DNA of 64,000 nt from AP-15 sp963736715 (GCA_963736715.1 CAVTQA010000036.1:4285-68284); one strand, 5' to 3'; counted from the first letter of the stretch, positions 45,591 to 55,224 are shown. Numbers and translations: made by a program. Notes: generated by a model not told the origin, from the letters alone.

Positions 45591-45647
45591 GGTTCGTTCC
45601 TTCGGTTGGATACCATGGCAGGTTCGATCCGCCGGCTCGCCGGCGCA

Positions 45648-45661
45648 TTGATCTATGTCAG
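45648..45661 (-). promoter_or_regulatory. FixK/FNR box before gap
   Basis: The plus-strand bases read TTGATCTATGTCAG (one perfect half, one imperfect). Predicted minus-strand start is about 45613, 23 bases before the gap ATG. Confidence 0.65.
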
Positions 45662-45823
45662 ACGATTTCGGCGATGTTCGAGATGACGACCGTCGACCCA
45701 GGCCGACGCCGTCGCACGAGCCCGTGCGGCGACATTTTTGTTCGGGCAGCGCCTTCAATCCTGCGATTGTGTGCTGGCGGCTCGTGGTCCCCCACCACGC
45801 CCACCATTCGGCCGCTGTCGACG

Positions 45824-46084
45824 TCAGACGAAATAGCTGCGGATCGGGGTAAAGCCGTTGAACGCCACCGCGGCAACGCTGCCGGTATAGGCGCCCCCCG
45901 ACAGAAAATCGAGCGGGTCGCCGATCGCGAGATCGAGCGGTAAGTCGTAGGGGTGACGGCGGTAGAGGATATCCGCGCTGTCGCAGGTGGGCCCGGCGAG
46001 GATCACCGGACCGCAGAGGCCGCCCTCGCGCGGTGTATGGATGCGCTCATCGAGCCTCTCATCCAATCCGTTGTAGAGGCCGGA
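45824..46084 (-). pseudogene. Ornithine/lysine decarboxylase, C-terminal fragment
   Basis: The minus strand encodes GPVILAGPTCDSADILYRRH, LPLDLAIGDPLDFLSGGAYT and FNGFTPIRSYFV before the stop, matching the end of fold-III PLP decarboxylases (the GPTCDSxD motif includes the active-site cysteine and aspartate). The N-terminal three quarters are absent; sequence upstream of about 46084 belongs to another gene fragment read on the other strand. Confidence 0.7.
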
Positions 46085-46086
46085 TC

Positions 46087-46211
46087 GAGATTTGGCCGCG
46101 CGCGCGGGCGGCGCAAGTGTCATCCCAAGCATAATACGGGTCACGTTCTGGGGCGCGCTGGCGATGGGGATAACCGCAGGCGTCGGGGTATTGTTTGGAA
46201 CCGTCGTATAA
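46087..46211 (+). pseudogene. VIT/CCC1-type transporter, C-terminal fragment
   Basis: The plus strand reads ASVIPSIIRVTFWGALAMGI then TAGVGVLFGTVV and stops at 46209-46211. This resembles the last membrane helix of VIT1/CCC1 iron/manganese transporters. Everything before it is missing, and it abuts the decarboxylase fragment. Confidence 0.5.
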
Positions 46212-46404
46212 GTGGACCGGGAGACGCGACGCCAATTGCGACTACTTGCCGATACCATCGAGGTTCTTCTCGCCGCGTGAGCCGAAAATCTCCACGCTCA
46301 TGCCCAGCCGTTTTAGGCTCGACCGCCAGGCAGCGCCGTCGCCGAGCGATGCGCCCGTTACATCGCCGCCGACCAGCAGGTCGGACAGACCAGGGGGATT
46401 GCCG

Positions 46405-49005
46405 ATGACATCGGATAGCGGGCCCGAGCGGGAATTCTGGCAGATCGCGCTCGCCGATCTCGAACGGCAGCTGGGGGCCGGCCGAAACGGTCTCACCTCC
46501 GCCGAGGCTGCGGCGCGCCGGCTCCGCTATGGCCCTAACACTCTGGAGGAGCGGCGGCGTCTGTCTCTGCCGCTCAAGTTCCTCAGTCGGTTCCGCAACC
46601 CGCTCGTGATCATTCTGCTGGCGGCGGCAGTGATTTCCGCGCTCACCGGCGATCTGACCAGCTGCATCATCATTTCGACAATCGTGCTGATGAGCGCGGC
46701 GCTCGATACCGTGCAAGAATTTCGCGCCGAGCAGGCCGCCGAATCGCTCAAAGTTTCGGTGGCGCTCAAGGAGCAGGTCTTGCGCGACGGGCAGGAGGTT
46801 ACGGTACTAGGTCAGGACCTCGTCCCCGGCGATGTCGTGCTGCTAGCCGCCGGGGATCTGGTCCCGGCAGATGGGCGCCTCCTCGAGGCCAGGGACTTTT
46901 TCGTCAACGAGGCATTGCTGACGGGCGAGTCATACCCGGCGGAGAAACACGCGCGCGATGAAGGCGTCGACAGCCCGGAAGTCGCCAGCGCCACGAACGC
47001 CGCCTTCATGGGCAGCTCGGTGATGAGCGGTTCGGCCCGGCTGATGGTCTGCCGCACCGGCCTTACCACCCAGCTCGGCCAAATCAGCAGCAGCCTGCGG
47101 CGGGCGCCACCACCCTCCGCCTTGGATCAGGGCGCCCACAGATTCGGAATGCTGATCGTGCGCTTTACCGGGGCCCTCGTTCTCTTCGTCCTGCTGATCA
47201 ATTTGCTGTTCCACCGGCCCTGGCTGGAGAGTTTTCTGTTCGCCGTGGCGCTGGCTGTCGGGCTCACTCCTGAGCTGCTGCCGATGATCGTTTCAGTGAC
47301 GCTCGCGCGCGGTGCCATCCGCATGGCAAAGGTGCAAATGATCGTAAAACGGCTCGGCGCGATCCATGACTTGGGCAGCATGGACGTCCTGTGCACGGAC
47401 AAGACCGGGACGCTCACCGAAGCCAAGATCAGCCTCGTGCGGCAGGTTGCGCTCTCGGGCGCCGACAGCGAGCGCGTGCTCGACCTGGCCTGGCTCAATA
47501 GCCATTTCCAGGCCGGTTTGAGGAACCCGCTCGATACCGCGATCGTCGAATCCGGCCCGCCGCGCGGCGCTGGCTGGGAAAAGATCGATGAGGTACCGTT
47601 CGATTTTCAACGACGCCGCGTTTCCGTCCTTGTCGAGCACGAGGGCCGCCGCCTTCTCGTCACCAAGGGCGCTCCCGAAGGTGTCATCAAGCTCGCCACC
47701 CGGTACGAAGAGCCCGGCAAGCCCGAGCTTCTGTCGCTCGACGAGGCGGCGCGGGTCCGCGCTGCGAAAGTCTTCGAGGGGCTCAGCGCGGAGGGATTGC
47801 GCGCACTCGGCGTCGCATGGCGGGAGTTCGAGCCCGACCCTACCGGGGCAACGGTGGCCGACGAACGAGATTTGGTTTTTGCCGGCTTCGTCGTCTTCTC
47901 CGATCCGCCAAAAGCGAGCGCAGGGGCGGCCATCGCCGCGCTTGGGGCCAAGGGTGTCGGTGTCAAGATCCTCAGCGGCGACAACGAGCGCGTGACGCAG
48001 CATGTCTGCACTGAACTGGGCATTCCGATCACCGGGTTGCTGAACGGCACCGAGATCGAAGCGCTCGACGACGTAGCGCTCGCCGCGCGTCTGGACGAGA
48101 CTAACCTGTTCTGCCGGGTCACGCCCGTTCAAAAGAACCGCATCATTCTTGGGTTGAGGCACCGCGGTCACGTCGTCGGTTATCTCGGCGACGGGATCAA
48201 CGACGCGCCGTCGCTGCACACTGCGGATGTCGGCATCTCCGTCGACAGCGCGGTCGATGTCGCCAAGGACGCGGCCGACATCATTTTACTGCGGCAGGAT
48301 CTCGGCGTTCTGGAGGGCGGCGTCGCCGAAGGGCGCCGCGCCTTCGGCAACATCATGAAATTCATCATGATGGCGATGAGCTCGAATTTCGGGAACATGT
48401 TCTCGATGGCCGGGGCGACGCTGATCCTGCCGTTCCTGCCGATGCTGCCGGTGCAGATATTGCTCAACAACCTGCTCTACGCCGTCTCGGAGATGCCGAT
48501 CCCGCTGGACGAGGTCGACAGCGAGATCACCGAGAGGCCCGAGCATTGGGACATGCACTTCATCCGCAACTTCATGCTGGTGCTGGGGCCGGTGAGTTCG
48601 GTCTTCGACTTTCTGACATTCGGCCTGTTGCTGCTCGTCTTCCATGCGGACGAGGCGTTGTTCCAGACCGGCTGGTTCATCGAGTCGCTCGCCACCCAGG
48701 TGCTGGTGATCTTCGTGCTGCGCACGCGGCGCAATCCGCTGAAGAGCCGCCCGCATCCCCTCCTCATCACCACCTCTGTGGTGGTGGTCGTGCTTGCGGT
48801 GGTGCTGCCGTTCACACCGCTGGGAGCGTGGTTCGGCTTTGTTCCGCCCTCTGCCGCCTTCCTGTTTGCGATTGCGGGGCTGACCGTGAGCTACCTGCTG
48901 CTCGCGCAGGGCGCGAAATGGGCGTTTTACCGCCTGTGGCAGCCGGCCGGTATCGCGCCCGCGCCCTTGATGCGAGCCCATCTGCCGCTGATCGAACGAT
49001 CGTGA
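46405..49005 (+). CDS. mgtA: P-type ATPase of the magnesium-transport family (type IIIB)
   Basis: The 866-residue protein has the complete P-type ATPase plan: N-terminal cytoplasmic part, two membrane helices (about 65-115), actuator domain with LLTGESYPAEK near 172, further helices with the ion-binding LTPELLPM near 290, phosphorylation site CTDKTGTLT (Asp332), KGAPE near 428, GDGIND near 595, and four to six C-terminal helices. It is related to MgtA/MgtB; the substrate is presumably Mg2+ but other cations are possible. ATG 46405 is preceded by AGGGGGATTGCCG; the longer frame back to 46195 runs through debris. It is the intact counterpart of the broken copy at 9098-11142, not a recent duplicate. 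Confidence 0.93.
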   Translation: MTSDSGPEREFWQIALADLERQLGAGRNGLTSAEAAARRLRYGPNTLEERRRLSLPLKFLSRFRNPLVIILLAAAVISALTGDLTSCIIISTIVLMSAALDTVQEFRAEQAAESLKVSVALKEQVLRDGQEVTVLGQDLVPGDVVLLAAGDLVPADGRLLEARDFFVNEALLTGESYPAEKHARDEGVDSPEVASATNAAFMGSSVMSGSARLMVCRTGLTTQLGQISSSLRRAPPPSALDQGAHRFGMLIVRFTGALVLFVLLINLLFHRPWLESFLFAVALAVGLTPELLPMIVSVTLARGAIRMAKVQMIVKRLGAIHDLGSMDVLCTDKTGTLTEAKISLVRQVALSGADSERVLDLAWLNSHFQAGLRNPLDTAIVESGPPRGAGWEKIDEVPFDFQRRRVSVLVEHEGRRLLVTKGAPEGVIKLATRYEEPGKPELLSLDEAARVRAAKVFEGLSAEGLRALGVAWREFEPDPTGATVADERDLVFAGFVVFSDPPKASAGAAIAALGAKGVGVKILSGDNERVTQHVCTELGIPITGLLNGTEIEALDDVALAARLDETNLFCRVTPVQKNRIILGLRHRGHVVGYLGDGINDAPSLHTADVGISVDSAVDVAKDAADIILLRQDLGVLEGGVAEGRRAFGNIMKFIMMAMSSNFGNMFSMAGATLILPFLPMLPVQILLNNLLYAVSEMPIPLDEVDSEITERPEHWDMHFIRNFMLVLGPVSSVFDFLTFGLLLLVFHADEALFQTGWFIESLATQVLVIFVLRTRRNPLKSRPHPLLITTSVVVVVLAVVLPFTPLGAWFGFVPPSAAFLFAIAGLTVSYLLLAQGAKWAFYRLWQPAGIAPAPLMRAHLPLIERS

Positions 49006-49201
49006 GCCGCCCGACGCGATCAACGGCGCATCGCTCGGGCCGCGGCGACGATATGCGCGTCGGTGACGCGGTATTCGTCATCCGGCGACGTAACCTGACA
49101 ATCCCTGGCGCGAGATGATCTCAGCAGCCTTAACCTGGACCGGGCAAAGAGGAGCGCATCCGCCAGTGGGCGGACTTCGGCACCTGACAGATTAGAGCCG
49201 T

Positions 49202-49291
49202 TCACGAATACAGGCGATAAAGCCCGTACACACCGACCATGATCACGATCAGAACTGGAATGACAATCAGAGGAACCAGCCAAGAACCCAT
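49202..49291 (-). CDS. Possible 29-residue single-helix membrane peptide
   Basis: The peptide begins MGSWLVPLIVIPVLIVIMVG and ends VYGLYRLYS; it is almost entirely one membrane helix. No good ribosome site is seen, and its start overlaps the end of an IS110 fragment. It might be a real small membrane protein or chance coding in fused debris. The stretch 49006-49201 before it holds nothing recognised. Confidence 0.3.
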   Translation of the reverse strand: MGSWLVPLIVIPVLIVIMVGVYGLYRLYS

Positions 49292-49602
49292 TTCGTCAGC
49301 AACTCGGTGTCGAGCCGGTCGGTTTTCGCTCGGCGGTGCTCCCGCGATACCGCGAGGCTCGAGGCATGGATCACGTGAGCCTCTATTCCACGCGCCGCAA
49401 GCCAGAGCGCCAGCCAAAAGCCGTCGCGGCCGGCTTCGAAGGCAAGTGCAATCCGGGTGATCGTGCGGCCGGCCCTGACCGCCTCATCCCGCCAGCGATG
49501 CAGCAGGGCAAGCAGCCGTTCTGGGCGCGGCTCCAGCTTCTTGCGCGGCTGACGCTCAATCCCGGGAAGGATGCCGGCAACCAGCCAGCTCGAGTGGCTC
49601 AA
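49267..49602 (-). pseudogene. IS110-family transposase fragment
   Basis: The minus strand encodes LLALLHRWRDEAVRAGRTIT, RIALAFEAGRDGFWLALWLA and IHASSLAVSREHRRAKTDRL then DTELL, the N-terminal DEDD region of IS110 transposases (the aspartates in AKTDRLD are catalytic). It breaks off after KWVLGW. Only about 110 of the usual 340 residues remain. Confidence 0.75.
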
Positions 49603-49782
49603 CTCGACGACGGCAATGATCGTGCTATTTTGGTCCAGGGCGGCGAGGGATCTGCTCAGGTCGTTCGGCTGGGGCGTCGCGGCACTCCATCGTTAGATGC
49701 AGCGACGAAGTTGCCATTCCGCCGCCCGCCCCATAGCGTCTATCGGTCCCCCACAGACGTTCTCCATTCCCGAGACGGATCA

Positions 49783-49962
49783 GCGTCCAGATCACGCGCG
49801 AGCACACGCCGAGCGCGGCGGCCGGGTCGGGCGAGCCCGCAGCAAGGCCCAATACCGTTTTACATACCGTTTTAAGCGTGTGGAGAGGGCTCGTCCCGAT
49901 ATCGGCGAAGACAACGCCCAAGGCCGAAAGACCGAAAGACCAAGCGAAGACACGCTCTCGGC
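49783..49962 (-). pseudogene. Kup potassium transporter fragment
   Basis: The minus strand reads FGLSALGVVFADIGTSPLHT, LKTV and SPDPAAALGVCSRVIWTLI, matching the first membrane helices of Kup (consensus GVVFGDIGTSPLYTLK). Only about 60 residues are recognisable; neither end is preserved. Confidence 0.7.
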
Positions 49963-50011
49963 CACCGTCGGCCGCGCTATGGCGGTGCTAACAGGGTGCG
50001 ACACGGGGCAC

Positions 50012-50848
50012 CTAATGAGACATGAGGACCGGAATCGCTGCCCTTTCCAGGAGGGCCTGGGTTGTGCCGCCGAGCCAGAATTCCAACAGCCGCGGATGGC
50101 CATAAGCACCCATGACCAAGAGATCCGCACGGAGTTGCGCAGCATGCACCAGAAGATTGTTGCCAACATTCTTCTCGCTGAAGAAAACCTCGGTTACCTC
50201 GGCCGCGACGCCGTGCCGGGCAAGGTGTGCCGCCAATTCCGCAGGGTTCGCATCCGGATGCATATGGCCTTGTCGATCGGGATCAAGTGCCAGCAAGGAG
50301 ACTCGCTCAGCTGCCCGGAGCAGCGGCATCGCATCGCGGACGGCACGCGCCAACTCTCGGCTACCGTCCCATGCCACGAGGACCTGTCGGCCCGAATCAT
50401 CGAAGTTGCCGCTAGTTGGTACAACGAGAATCGGCGTCCCGGCATCGACAACCACCTTCTCCGGGGTGGTGAAGGCCGCGATCGTCGGTGGGTTCTCGGT
50501 ATCGTATTGGCCGAGTACAAGGAGGTCAGAAAAACGCGCGCGGCCGGCCAACATTGCTGCGATATCGCCTTCGACCGATTGCCAGACCGCGACGACATCG
50601 CTGTCCTTTGTCGCTTCGCGAAATTGCGCTTCTGAGAGCAGAGCGGCTTCGCGCGCACCTTGCCTGTAAAGCTTGGCGATGCGCGCGACGGCGCTCGGCT
50701 TGAAGTATGGTGGGACATCGGGATCGGGGGTGATGTGGAGGCCGGAGAGCCGCGCCCCGAAGCGGCGCGCGAGGGAAATTGCGAGCCGAAGGCGGATGTC
50801 GGAGGCAGCCGTCGAGTCGACGTGAACCAGGATGTCTTTGAAGCCCAT
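50012..50848 (-). CDS. Tandem universal stress protein (UspA family)
   Basis: The 278-residue protein consists of two Usp domains. The first starts MGFKDILVHVDSTAASDIRL. The second runs from about 155 (VLVAWDGSRELARAV) and ends with MGAYGHPRLLEFWLGGTTQ and PVLMSH, carrying the ATP-binding G-x2-G-x9-G pattern. Such proteins help survival under starvation or low oxygen. GAGGGAGGGTCTGGGC precedes ATG 50848. No FixK box is visible nearby. It is an intact relative of the decayed usp genes at 8419 and 22706. The 200 bases upstream (50849-51050) show nothing. Confidence 0.9.
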   Translation of the reverse strand: MGFKDILVHVDSTAASDIRLRLAISLARRFGARLSGLHITPDPDVPPYFKPSAVARIAKLYRQGAREAALLSEAQFREATKDSDVVAVWQSVEGDIAAMLAGRARFSDLLVLGQYDTENPPTIAAFTTPEKVVVDAGTPILVVPTSGNFDDSGRQVLVAWDGSRELARAVRDAMPLLRAAERVSLLALDPDRQGHMHPDANPAELAAHLARHGVAAEVTEVFFSEKNVGNNLLVHAAQLRADLLVMGAYGHPRLLEFWLGGTTQALLERAAIPVLMSH

Positions 50849-51050
50849 GCCCAGACCCTCCCTCACCACGTCACGTGATCGTGACCGTGACCGCCATCGT
50901 AGCAGTGGACAGCCAGCCAATCCCCGGCCGCGATCGTGAGGCAGTACGGTGAGCAGTTCCGCCGGGCGGCTCGACGCAGGCAAAGAACGCCGAAACCGAC
51001 GCGGCTGCTGTGAAGGTCCCTCCCCCTCCCTCTGCGCTGGCGGACTTCCC

Positions 51051-51272
51051 TCAGGACGTCGGCGCGGCTGATCTGCCCTGACGCGATCTCGAGTCAAAAT
51101 ATTCGCCGCGCCGGTCGTAGCGCTTTGCCAGATCGACCAGCTCCCGGCGAATGCCGGGCGACCGCGTGAAGCGAGCGAGCTCGCCCAGCCGGCCGGCCAT
51201 TTCCCGATGATGGTCGCCGTCGGCAAACTCGGCGCGCTGTTCGATCGGCGCTATCGGGCTTGGCGCGCACAT
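51051..51272 (-). CDS. Small helical protein of unknown function
   Basis: The central part, REMAGRLGELARFTRSPGIR then RELVDLAKRYDRRGEYFDSR, closely resembles small conserved rhizobial proteins that I know only as hypothetical. The N-terminal 20 residues look unlike those and may be a replaced start. GGAGG lies about 11 bases before ATG 51272. It stands between usp and debris. Confidence 0.55.
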   Translation of the reverse strand: MCAPSPIAPIEQRAEFADGDHHREMAGRLGELARFTRSPGIRRELVDLAKRYDRRGEYFDSRSRQGRSAAPTS

Positions 51273-51408
51273 GAGGAGCCCCGCCTCCGCAGCAGTCCGG
51301 CTCCGAGCAGAGCGCCGCCTGCGTCTGGCAGGAAGCTGGTGCTAGCGAGACGATTTGCTACGCAGAGGCCGTCGGACGAGCGCTTTCGGCGTGTTCGGGT
51401 CGGCCGAT

Positions 51409-51501
51409 CGGCTGTGGCGGGATACTGTGGTCGTGCCGCGGCCGGCCAAAGGCGGCAGCGTCGTCATCCGCTCGCGCTTCCTCGACTACACCGGCCGGCC
51501 A
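51409..51501 (+). pseudogene. Multicopper oxidase fragment
   Basis: About 30 codons, DRLWRDTVVVPRPAKGGSVV then IRSRFLDYTGR, match the segment just before the HCH copper ligands of laccase-like multicopper oxidases. The ligands themselves are missing because the similarity ends at DYTGR. Confidence 0.5.
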
Positions 51502-51692
51502 GGAATGGCTCAGAAGGGTCGACTGCGGCGGTTTGGCGGAGGTCTGGTGATATCGCTACCGACCAGCCCCGAGCGGCGGCGTACTTCAGGCACATCGTTA
51601 TGACATTTGCACCTTCTTATGCGGTCAAATCGTCTGATGCGGTCAAAATCGTTCTATTGAATTTCGAACCCTTCAGCTAGTCGGGGAAGCTC

Positions 51693-52529
51693 ATGGATCA
51701 GCGCGTTGCAATCGTCACCGGCGGCTTGCGCGGGCTCGGCCGCGCCATGGTCTTTGGCCTCGCCCGAGAGGGACACCATGTCCTCGCGGTCGGTCACATC
51801 GAGGCCGATATCGCGACGATCGAGGCGGAGGCGGCCGCCGCCAAGCCAAAGGGGCAGATCCTGCCGCTCGTCTCGGATCTGCGCCGGCCCGCCGAATGCG
51901 ATCGCCTCGTTGCGATGGCGCTGTCGCGGTTTGACGCCGTGCACATCCTCGTCAACAATGCCGGCCTCACCTTCACGACGATCGACCCGGCTCGCTTTCG
52001 CCGCCCCGACCCCCAGAAGTTCTGGCAGGTGCCGGACGATATCGTGCGCGCCGTCATCGAGACCAACTACATCGCCGCCGATCAGATGGCCCGCCGAGTT
52101 GCGCCCCCGATGGTCGAGCAGGGTTGGGGCCGCATCGTCAATGTGACAACCAAGTTGGACACGATGAACCGGCCGCACACCTCGCCCTACGGCGCATCGA
52201 AGGCCGCGCTCGAAATGGCGACCGAGGTGTGGGCCAAGGAGGTTGAGGGAACCGGTCTGACGATCAACATTGTCAACCCCGGCGCCGGCGCCAACACGCC
52301 GGGCATGGCCGAGGAGATGCGCGCGATGAGCCGCGAGGGCCGCGCCCCGCGCCTTGTCGAGCCCGACGAGATGGTCCCGCCGCTCCTTTACGTCGTGTCG
52401 CGCGAAGCCGACGCGGTCAACGGCTGGCGCTTCGACGCCAACCTCTGGAACCCGGGACTCCCGCCCGCCGAAGCCGCCCACCGCGCCGGCCGCCCCGCCG
52501 GCTTCGAACTGCACATGCAGCCGGCTTGA
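51693..52529 (+). CDS. Short-chain dehydrogenase/reductase
   Basis: The 278-residue protein has the cofactor loop TGGLRGLG (9-16), NNAG (88-91) and the catalytic YxxxK as Tyr166 and Lys170 in SPYGASK. The usual catalytic serine position appears to be threonine (NVTTKLD, 150-156), which may still work. The substrate is unknown. GGGGAAGCTC precedes ATG 51693. No FixK box is seen. It is one of the few intact genes inside the fragment field, so it may be under selection or a recent arrival. Confidence 0.88.
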   Translation: MDQRVAIVTGGLRGLGRAMVFGLAREGHHVLAVGHIEADIATIEAEAAAAKPKGQILPLVSDLRRPAECDRLVAMALSRFDAVHILVNNAGLTFTTIDPARFRRPDPQKFWQVPDDIVRAVIETNYIAADQMARRVAPPMVEQGWGRIVNVTTKLDTMNRPHTSPYGASKAALEMATEVWAKEVEGTGLTINIVNPGAGANTPGMAEEMRAMSREGRAPRLVEPDEMVPPLLYVVSREADAVNGWRFDANLWNPGLPPAEAAHRAGRPAGFELHMQPA

Positions 52530-52610
52530 CCAAAAGCTCGCTCAACCGAGGGGACATTTCAGAACGAAAGCTGCGCGCCGTGTTTCGCCGCGGTTGAGCG
52601 AAATCGAAGT

Positions 52611-52734
52611 GACCCTCACCTGGATGCGATCCACGAGTATATCGACGCCGGTTTCGACCACCTGATACTGACTCAGATCGGACCGGAGCAGGATCCGTTC
52701 TTCGAGTTCTTCGAACGCGAGTTGCGCCATGCTC
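52611..52734 (+). pseudogene. Luciferase-like (LLM) oxidoreductase, C-terminal fragment
   Basis: About 40 codons read DPHLDAIHEYIDAGFDHLIL then TQIGPEQDPFFEFFERELR, typical of the end of F420-type luciferase-like oxidoreductases. No other part of that gene is adjacent. Confidence 0.55.
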
Positions 52735-52869
52735 TTGTGGCGAGAGTCGCCAAGGACCCGTGTCGCAGAGTTGCGGAGCTGCGCTCCGTAATCCTTGCTG
52801 GTGGGGGCGCCATTCGAACGGTGCATATGGCGGTCCCGCATGACCCCAAGGATCAGCCGGCAGCGGGCG

Positions 52870-52970
52870 GCTCGTGTCGGCCAATCGCGGCCTCGACCAA
52901 GTCTCGAGCGGTAACCCGCCGTGCGCGCAAGTCCGCCGCGATCTCGATCAGCGAACGGGAGGCGCCTTCG
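52870..52970 (-). pseudogene. Amidase, N-terminal fragment
   Basis: The minus strand reads SLIEIAADLRARRVTARDLV then EAAIGRHE, matching the start of amidase-signature proteins. The catalytic region is absent. Confidence 0.5.
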
Positions 52971-53598
52971 AAAAGGAATTTGCCCATTTCGGGATCGAGC
53001 CCTCGAGCAGGATGCGCCGGATGGAGGAAGCGATCGAGATATTGCGCCTCACTTCCTCGCGCGAGAACGTCGAGTACACTGGACAATACTGGCGCTTCCG
53101 CAACCTCACCGTGCTGCCGCGTCCTGTTCGGCAGCCGATCCCCATCTGAGTCACCGCCAACCCCGATCTGAAGAAGAGACGGAACGCTGAGCAGGCCTAT
53201 CGGCGGGTGGCGCGGCTGGGCGACGGCTGGATGACCACCTTCAAATCGCCTGAAGACGTGCAGGCATCGCTCGCCATGATCCGGGTATACGCGCCCGAAA
53301 TGGGGCGCGAACTAAAGCCGGATTTCGAAGCTGCCATCTACGACAACATCAACATCGACGAAGACCGAGACCGGGCATTTGCAGAGGCCAAGCGGTTTCT
53401 CGACAGCTACTACTCGGTCAATTACCGCAAGACATGCTCAAGCTATGGGTGGCGGCCGGTTCGCCCGCGCAAGGCGTTCAAAGTCTACAAAGATACGTTG
53501 AGGCCGGAGCGACGACTATCCTGCTCAGGGTTGCCGGATACGACCAGGAACGCCAGTTCAAGCGCGTGCCGGAGGAGATATTGCCGGCGTTTAGCTGA
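52960..53598 (+). pseudogene. Luciferase-like (LLM) monooxygenase, truncated and frameshifted
   Basis: The readable sequence runs from FEKEFAHFGIEPSSRMRRME and EAIEILRLTSSRENVEYTG through LPRPVRQPIPI, where a TGA (53147-53149) replaces the expected Trp, on through RRVARLGDGWMTTFKSPEDV and DNINIDEDRDRAFAEAKRFL, then (frameshift near 53432) MLKLWVAAGSPA and TTILLRVAGYDQERQFKRVP to TGA 53596-53598. The N-terminal third is gone. This is a different LLM gene from the fragment at 52611. Confidence 0.7.
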
Positions 53599-53808
53599 GC
53601 TTCGCGTCGGAGGCGTGCAGCGGGCGCACGATGGTAGGCTGTCAAACGGCACGCCGGATTGGCGTCCGGCCACTCGATCGGACGGCAGCGGCGTCGGCGC
53701 TGCAAATCGGGTAAAATTCCGCTGCCAACCGACGAACGTGGGAAGACTATCGATGACGGCAGCTCAAGCGGTACCCTGTCCACCCGTTGCAGCTTTGGAA
53801 ACTGCCTG

Positions 53809-54286
53809 ATGCCGGCGGTGGAATTGGACGCGGCCCGGCTGGTCGGCGGGTCAGCGGCGGATCGATCGCGCGTCCTGGAACGCGTGCACGAATATCTCGA
53901 GGCCAATGCCAGCTTCGACTGGGGCCAGTTGCAGGAGATCTGGAGCGGCGCACCGGAGGCGTTTTTTTCAACTTGAACGGTCACACTTACAAGGGCCGCG
54001 AACACTGGACCCGGCTGTGGCAGTTTTATCAACCGAACGTCAGGAGCGGCTATTGGACGCCATTCGACCTCGGCGGCGTCGTATCGAACGATCTCGCCGT
54101 CGTCTGGTGCGAACGCATACGCAGTCGGAATGGATCGGTCGGGACCCGCCGCCACAGGCGCGGCGCTACGGCGTTTCGTTCAACTCGCGCTCGACGATGG
54201 TGTTCCGCAAGGAAGCGGGCGACTGGCGCGTCGTGCACGTGCATTTCTCGGAAGCGAGCACGGCGCCGCGTCCGGCCGGCATCTGA
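53809..54286 (+). pseudogene. SnoaL/NTF2-like protein gene, frameshifted
   Basis: Joining frames gives a protein of about 158 residues: MPAVELDAARLVGGSAADRS, VHEYLEANASFDWGQLQEIW, then (shift near 53970) LNGHTYKGREHWTRLWQFYQ, and (shift near 54115) TMVFRKEAGDWRVVHVHFSE. These match the nuclear-transport-factor-2-like fold. Two frameshifts make it a pseudogene. Confidence 0.65.
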
Positions 54287-54299
54287 GCGCAAGAGCGGG

Positions 54300-54419
54300 G
54301 CCGGAATGCCGCCGAACCTTCCGCGGTTCGAGCCGGGGCTCGAGGCGGTCAGCTATTACGATCCGCCAAACATGACCTACCCGTTCGGCGCCTATGTCTG
54401 CGTTGTCGATATCGGTTGA
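54300..54419 (+). pseudogene. CoxL-type molybdenum hydroxylase, internal fragment
   Basis: The plus strand encodes RFEPGLEAVSYYDPPNMTYP then FGAYVCVVDIG, matching carbon-monoxide-dehydrogenase/xanthine-dehydrogenase large subunits shortly before their C-terminus. The next part of the same protein lies immediately beyond it on the opposite strand. Confidence 0.65.
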
Positions 54420-54421
54420 CC

Positions 54422-54657
54422 GCATTGGAAAAGGCGGAGACGCCACCGACGTTCGGCGACTCGCCTACCCCCTTGGCGCCGATCGGATGATGCGGCGAGG
54501 GCGTGGTGGTGTAATCGGTCTCCCAACTCGGTGTCTCGACCGCGGTTGGCAGAAAGAAATCGAGCAGGCTCGCGTTCTTCAGGTTGCCGTATTCGTCATA
54601 GTCCATCTCCTGTCCCATGGCGATGGCGAGCGCTTCGGCCAGCCCACCATGCTCCAC
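54422..54657 (-). pseudogene. CoxL-type molybdenum hydroxylase, C-terminal fragment, inverted
   Basis: The minus strand reads HGGLAEALAIAMGQEMDYDE, NLKNASLLDFFLPTAVETPS and HHPIGAKGVGESPNVGGVSA, the C-terminal cofactor-binding region including the catalytic-glutamate motif GVGES. In an intact coxL this would follow the fragment at 54300-54419 on the same strand; here it is inverted. Confidence 0.7.
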
Positions 54658-54749
54658 GCGTGGTTGCGGTTGCCGCCGCCATAGCTCATGCAGCCGAGGC
54701 AGATGCGAGAGACATCGAGGCCGGTGCGGCCGAGCTTGATGTATTCCAT
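54658..54749 (-). pseudogene. Aldo/keto reductase, N-terminal fragment
   Basis: From ATG 54749 the minus strand encodes MEYIKLGRTGLDVSRICLGC then MSYGGGNRNHAW, the start of an aldo/keto reductase, and then runs into the coxL fragment. The catalytic tetrad is missing. The 300 bases beyond (54750-55053) hold nothing recognised. Confidence 0.65.
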
Positions 54750-55053
54750 GCCGACGATTTTACACCCGGTGCTGCTGTTCAGGGAGAGGGATCGCCGCGC
54801 CGCCGCATTGCGATCGGCTTTTATCCCGTCCGGAATGGGAAAAGCTGGTGAAGTTGGCGGTTTCTCCAACTCTCAGCTGGCAGCGATGCACGCGGAACCG
54901 AAGGTTCGAATCTGTCTTCCTCCAGCAAAGAGTCTGCGAACTTTCGGTTCCTGAGCGGCGGACGGAGCGGCGTGAGAACACCAGCGATCTGCGTCGTGTG
55001 CTATTAATCCACGCGATCAGCGAGGCCGGCGGGCTTGAAATTTTAAGAAACGA

Positions 55054-55173
55054 ATGGCGCAGCTAGAGCACGCTCAGGAAATGGCGGCGCACGAGAGCCC
55101 GCGCACCACGAACCTATACGATCGCACAAAAGAGCGGCTAACCCAGGACGAGGTGGAGAGGATCAGGTTATGA
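55054..55173 (+). pseudogene. Tyrosine recombinase (integrase), C-terminal fragment
   Basis: Thirty-nine codons give EHAQEMAAHESPRTTNLYDR and TKERLTQDEVERIRL before TGA 55171-55173. This is the end of phage/ICE-type site-specific recombinases; the tyrosine in TTNLYDR is the expected nucleophile. The remainder is absent. It lies 51 bases before the PPK2 gene. Confidence 0.65.
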
Positions 55174-55224
55174 CATGCTTGCCCGGTCAGACTCTGGCAC
55201 AAGGCCCGCGGCGGTTGGCATCAG

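Noticed and set aside
49625..49782. Continuation of the Kup fragment to its open-frame end
   Set aside because: Similarity to Kup ends at about WTLI; the rest of the frame is unrelated.
54890..54925. Second T-loop-like sequence (GGTTCGAATCTG) near the integrase fragment, possible att site
   Set aside because: No stem pairs and no second copy of the motif was found that would mark the other end of an element.
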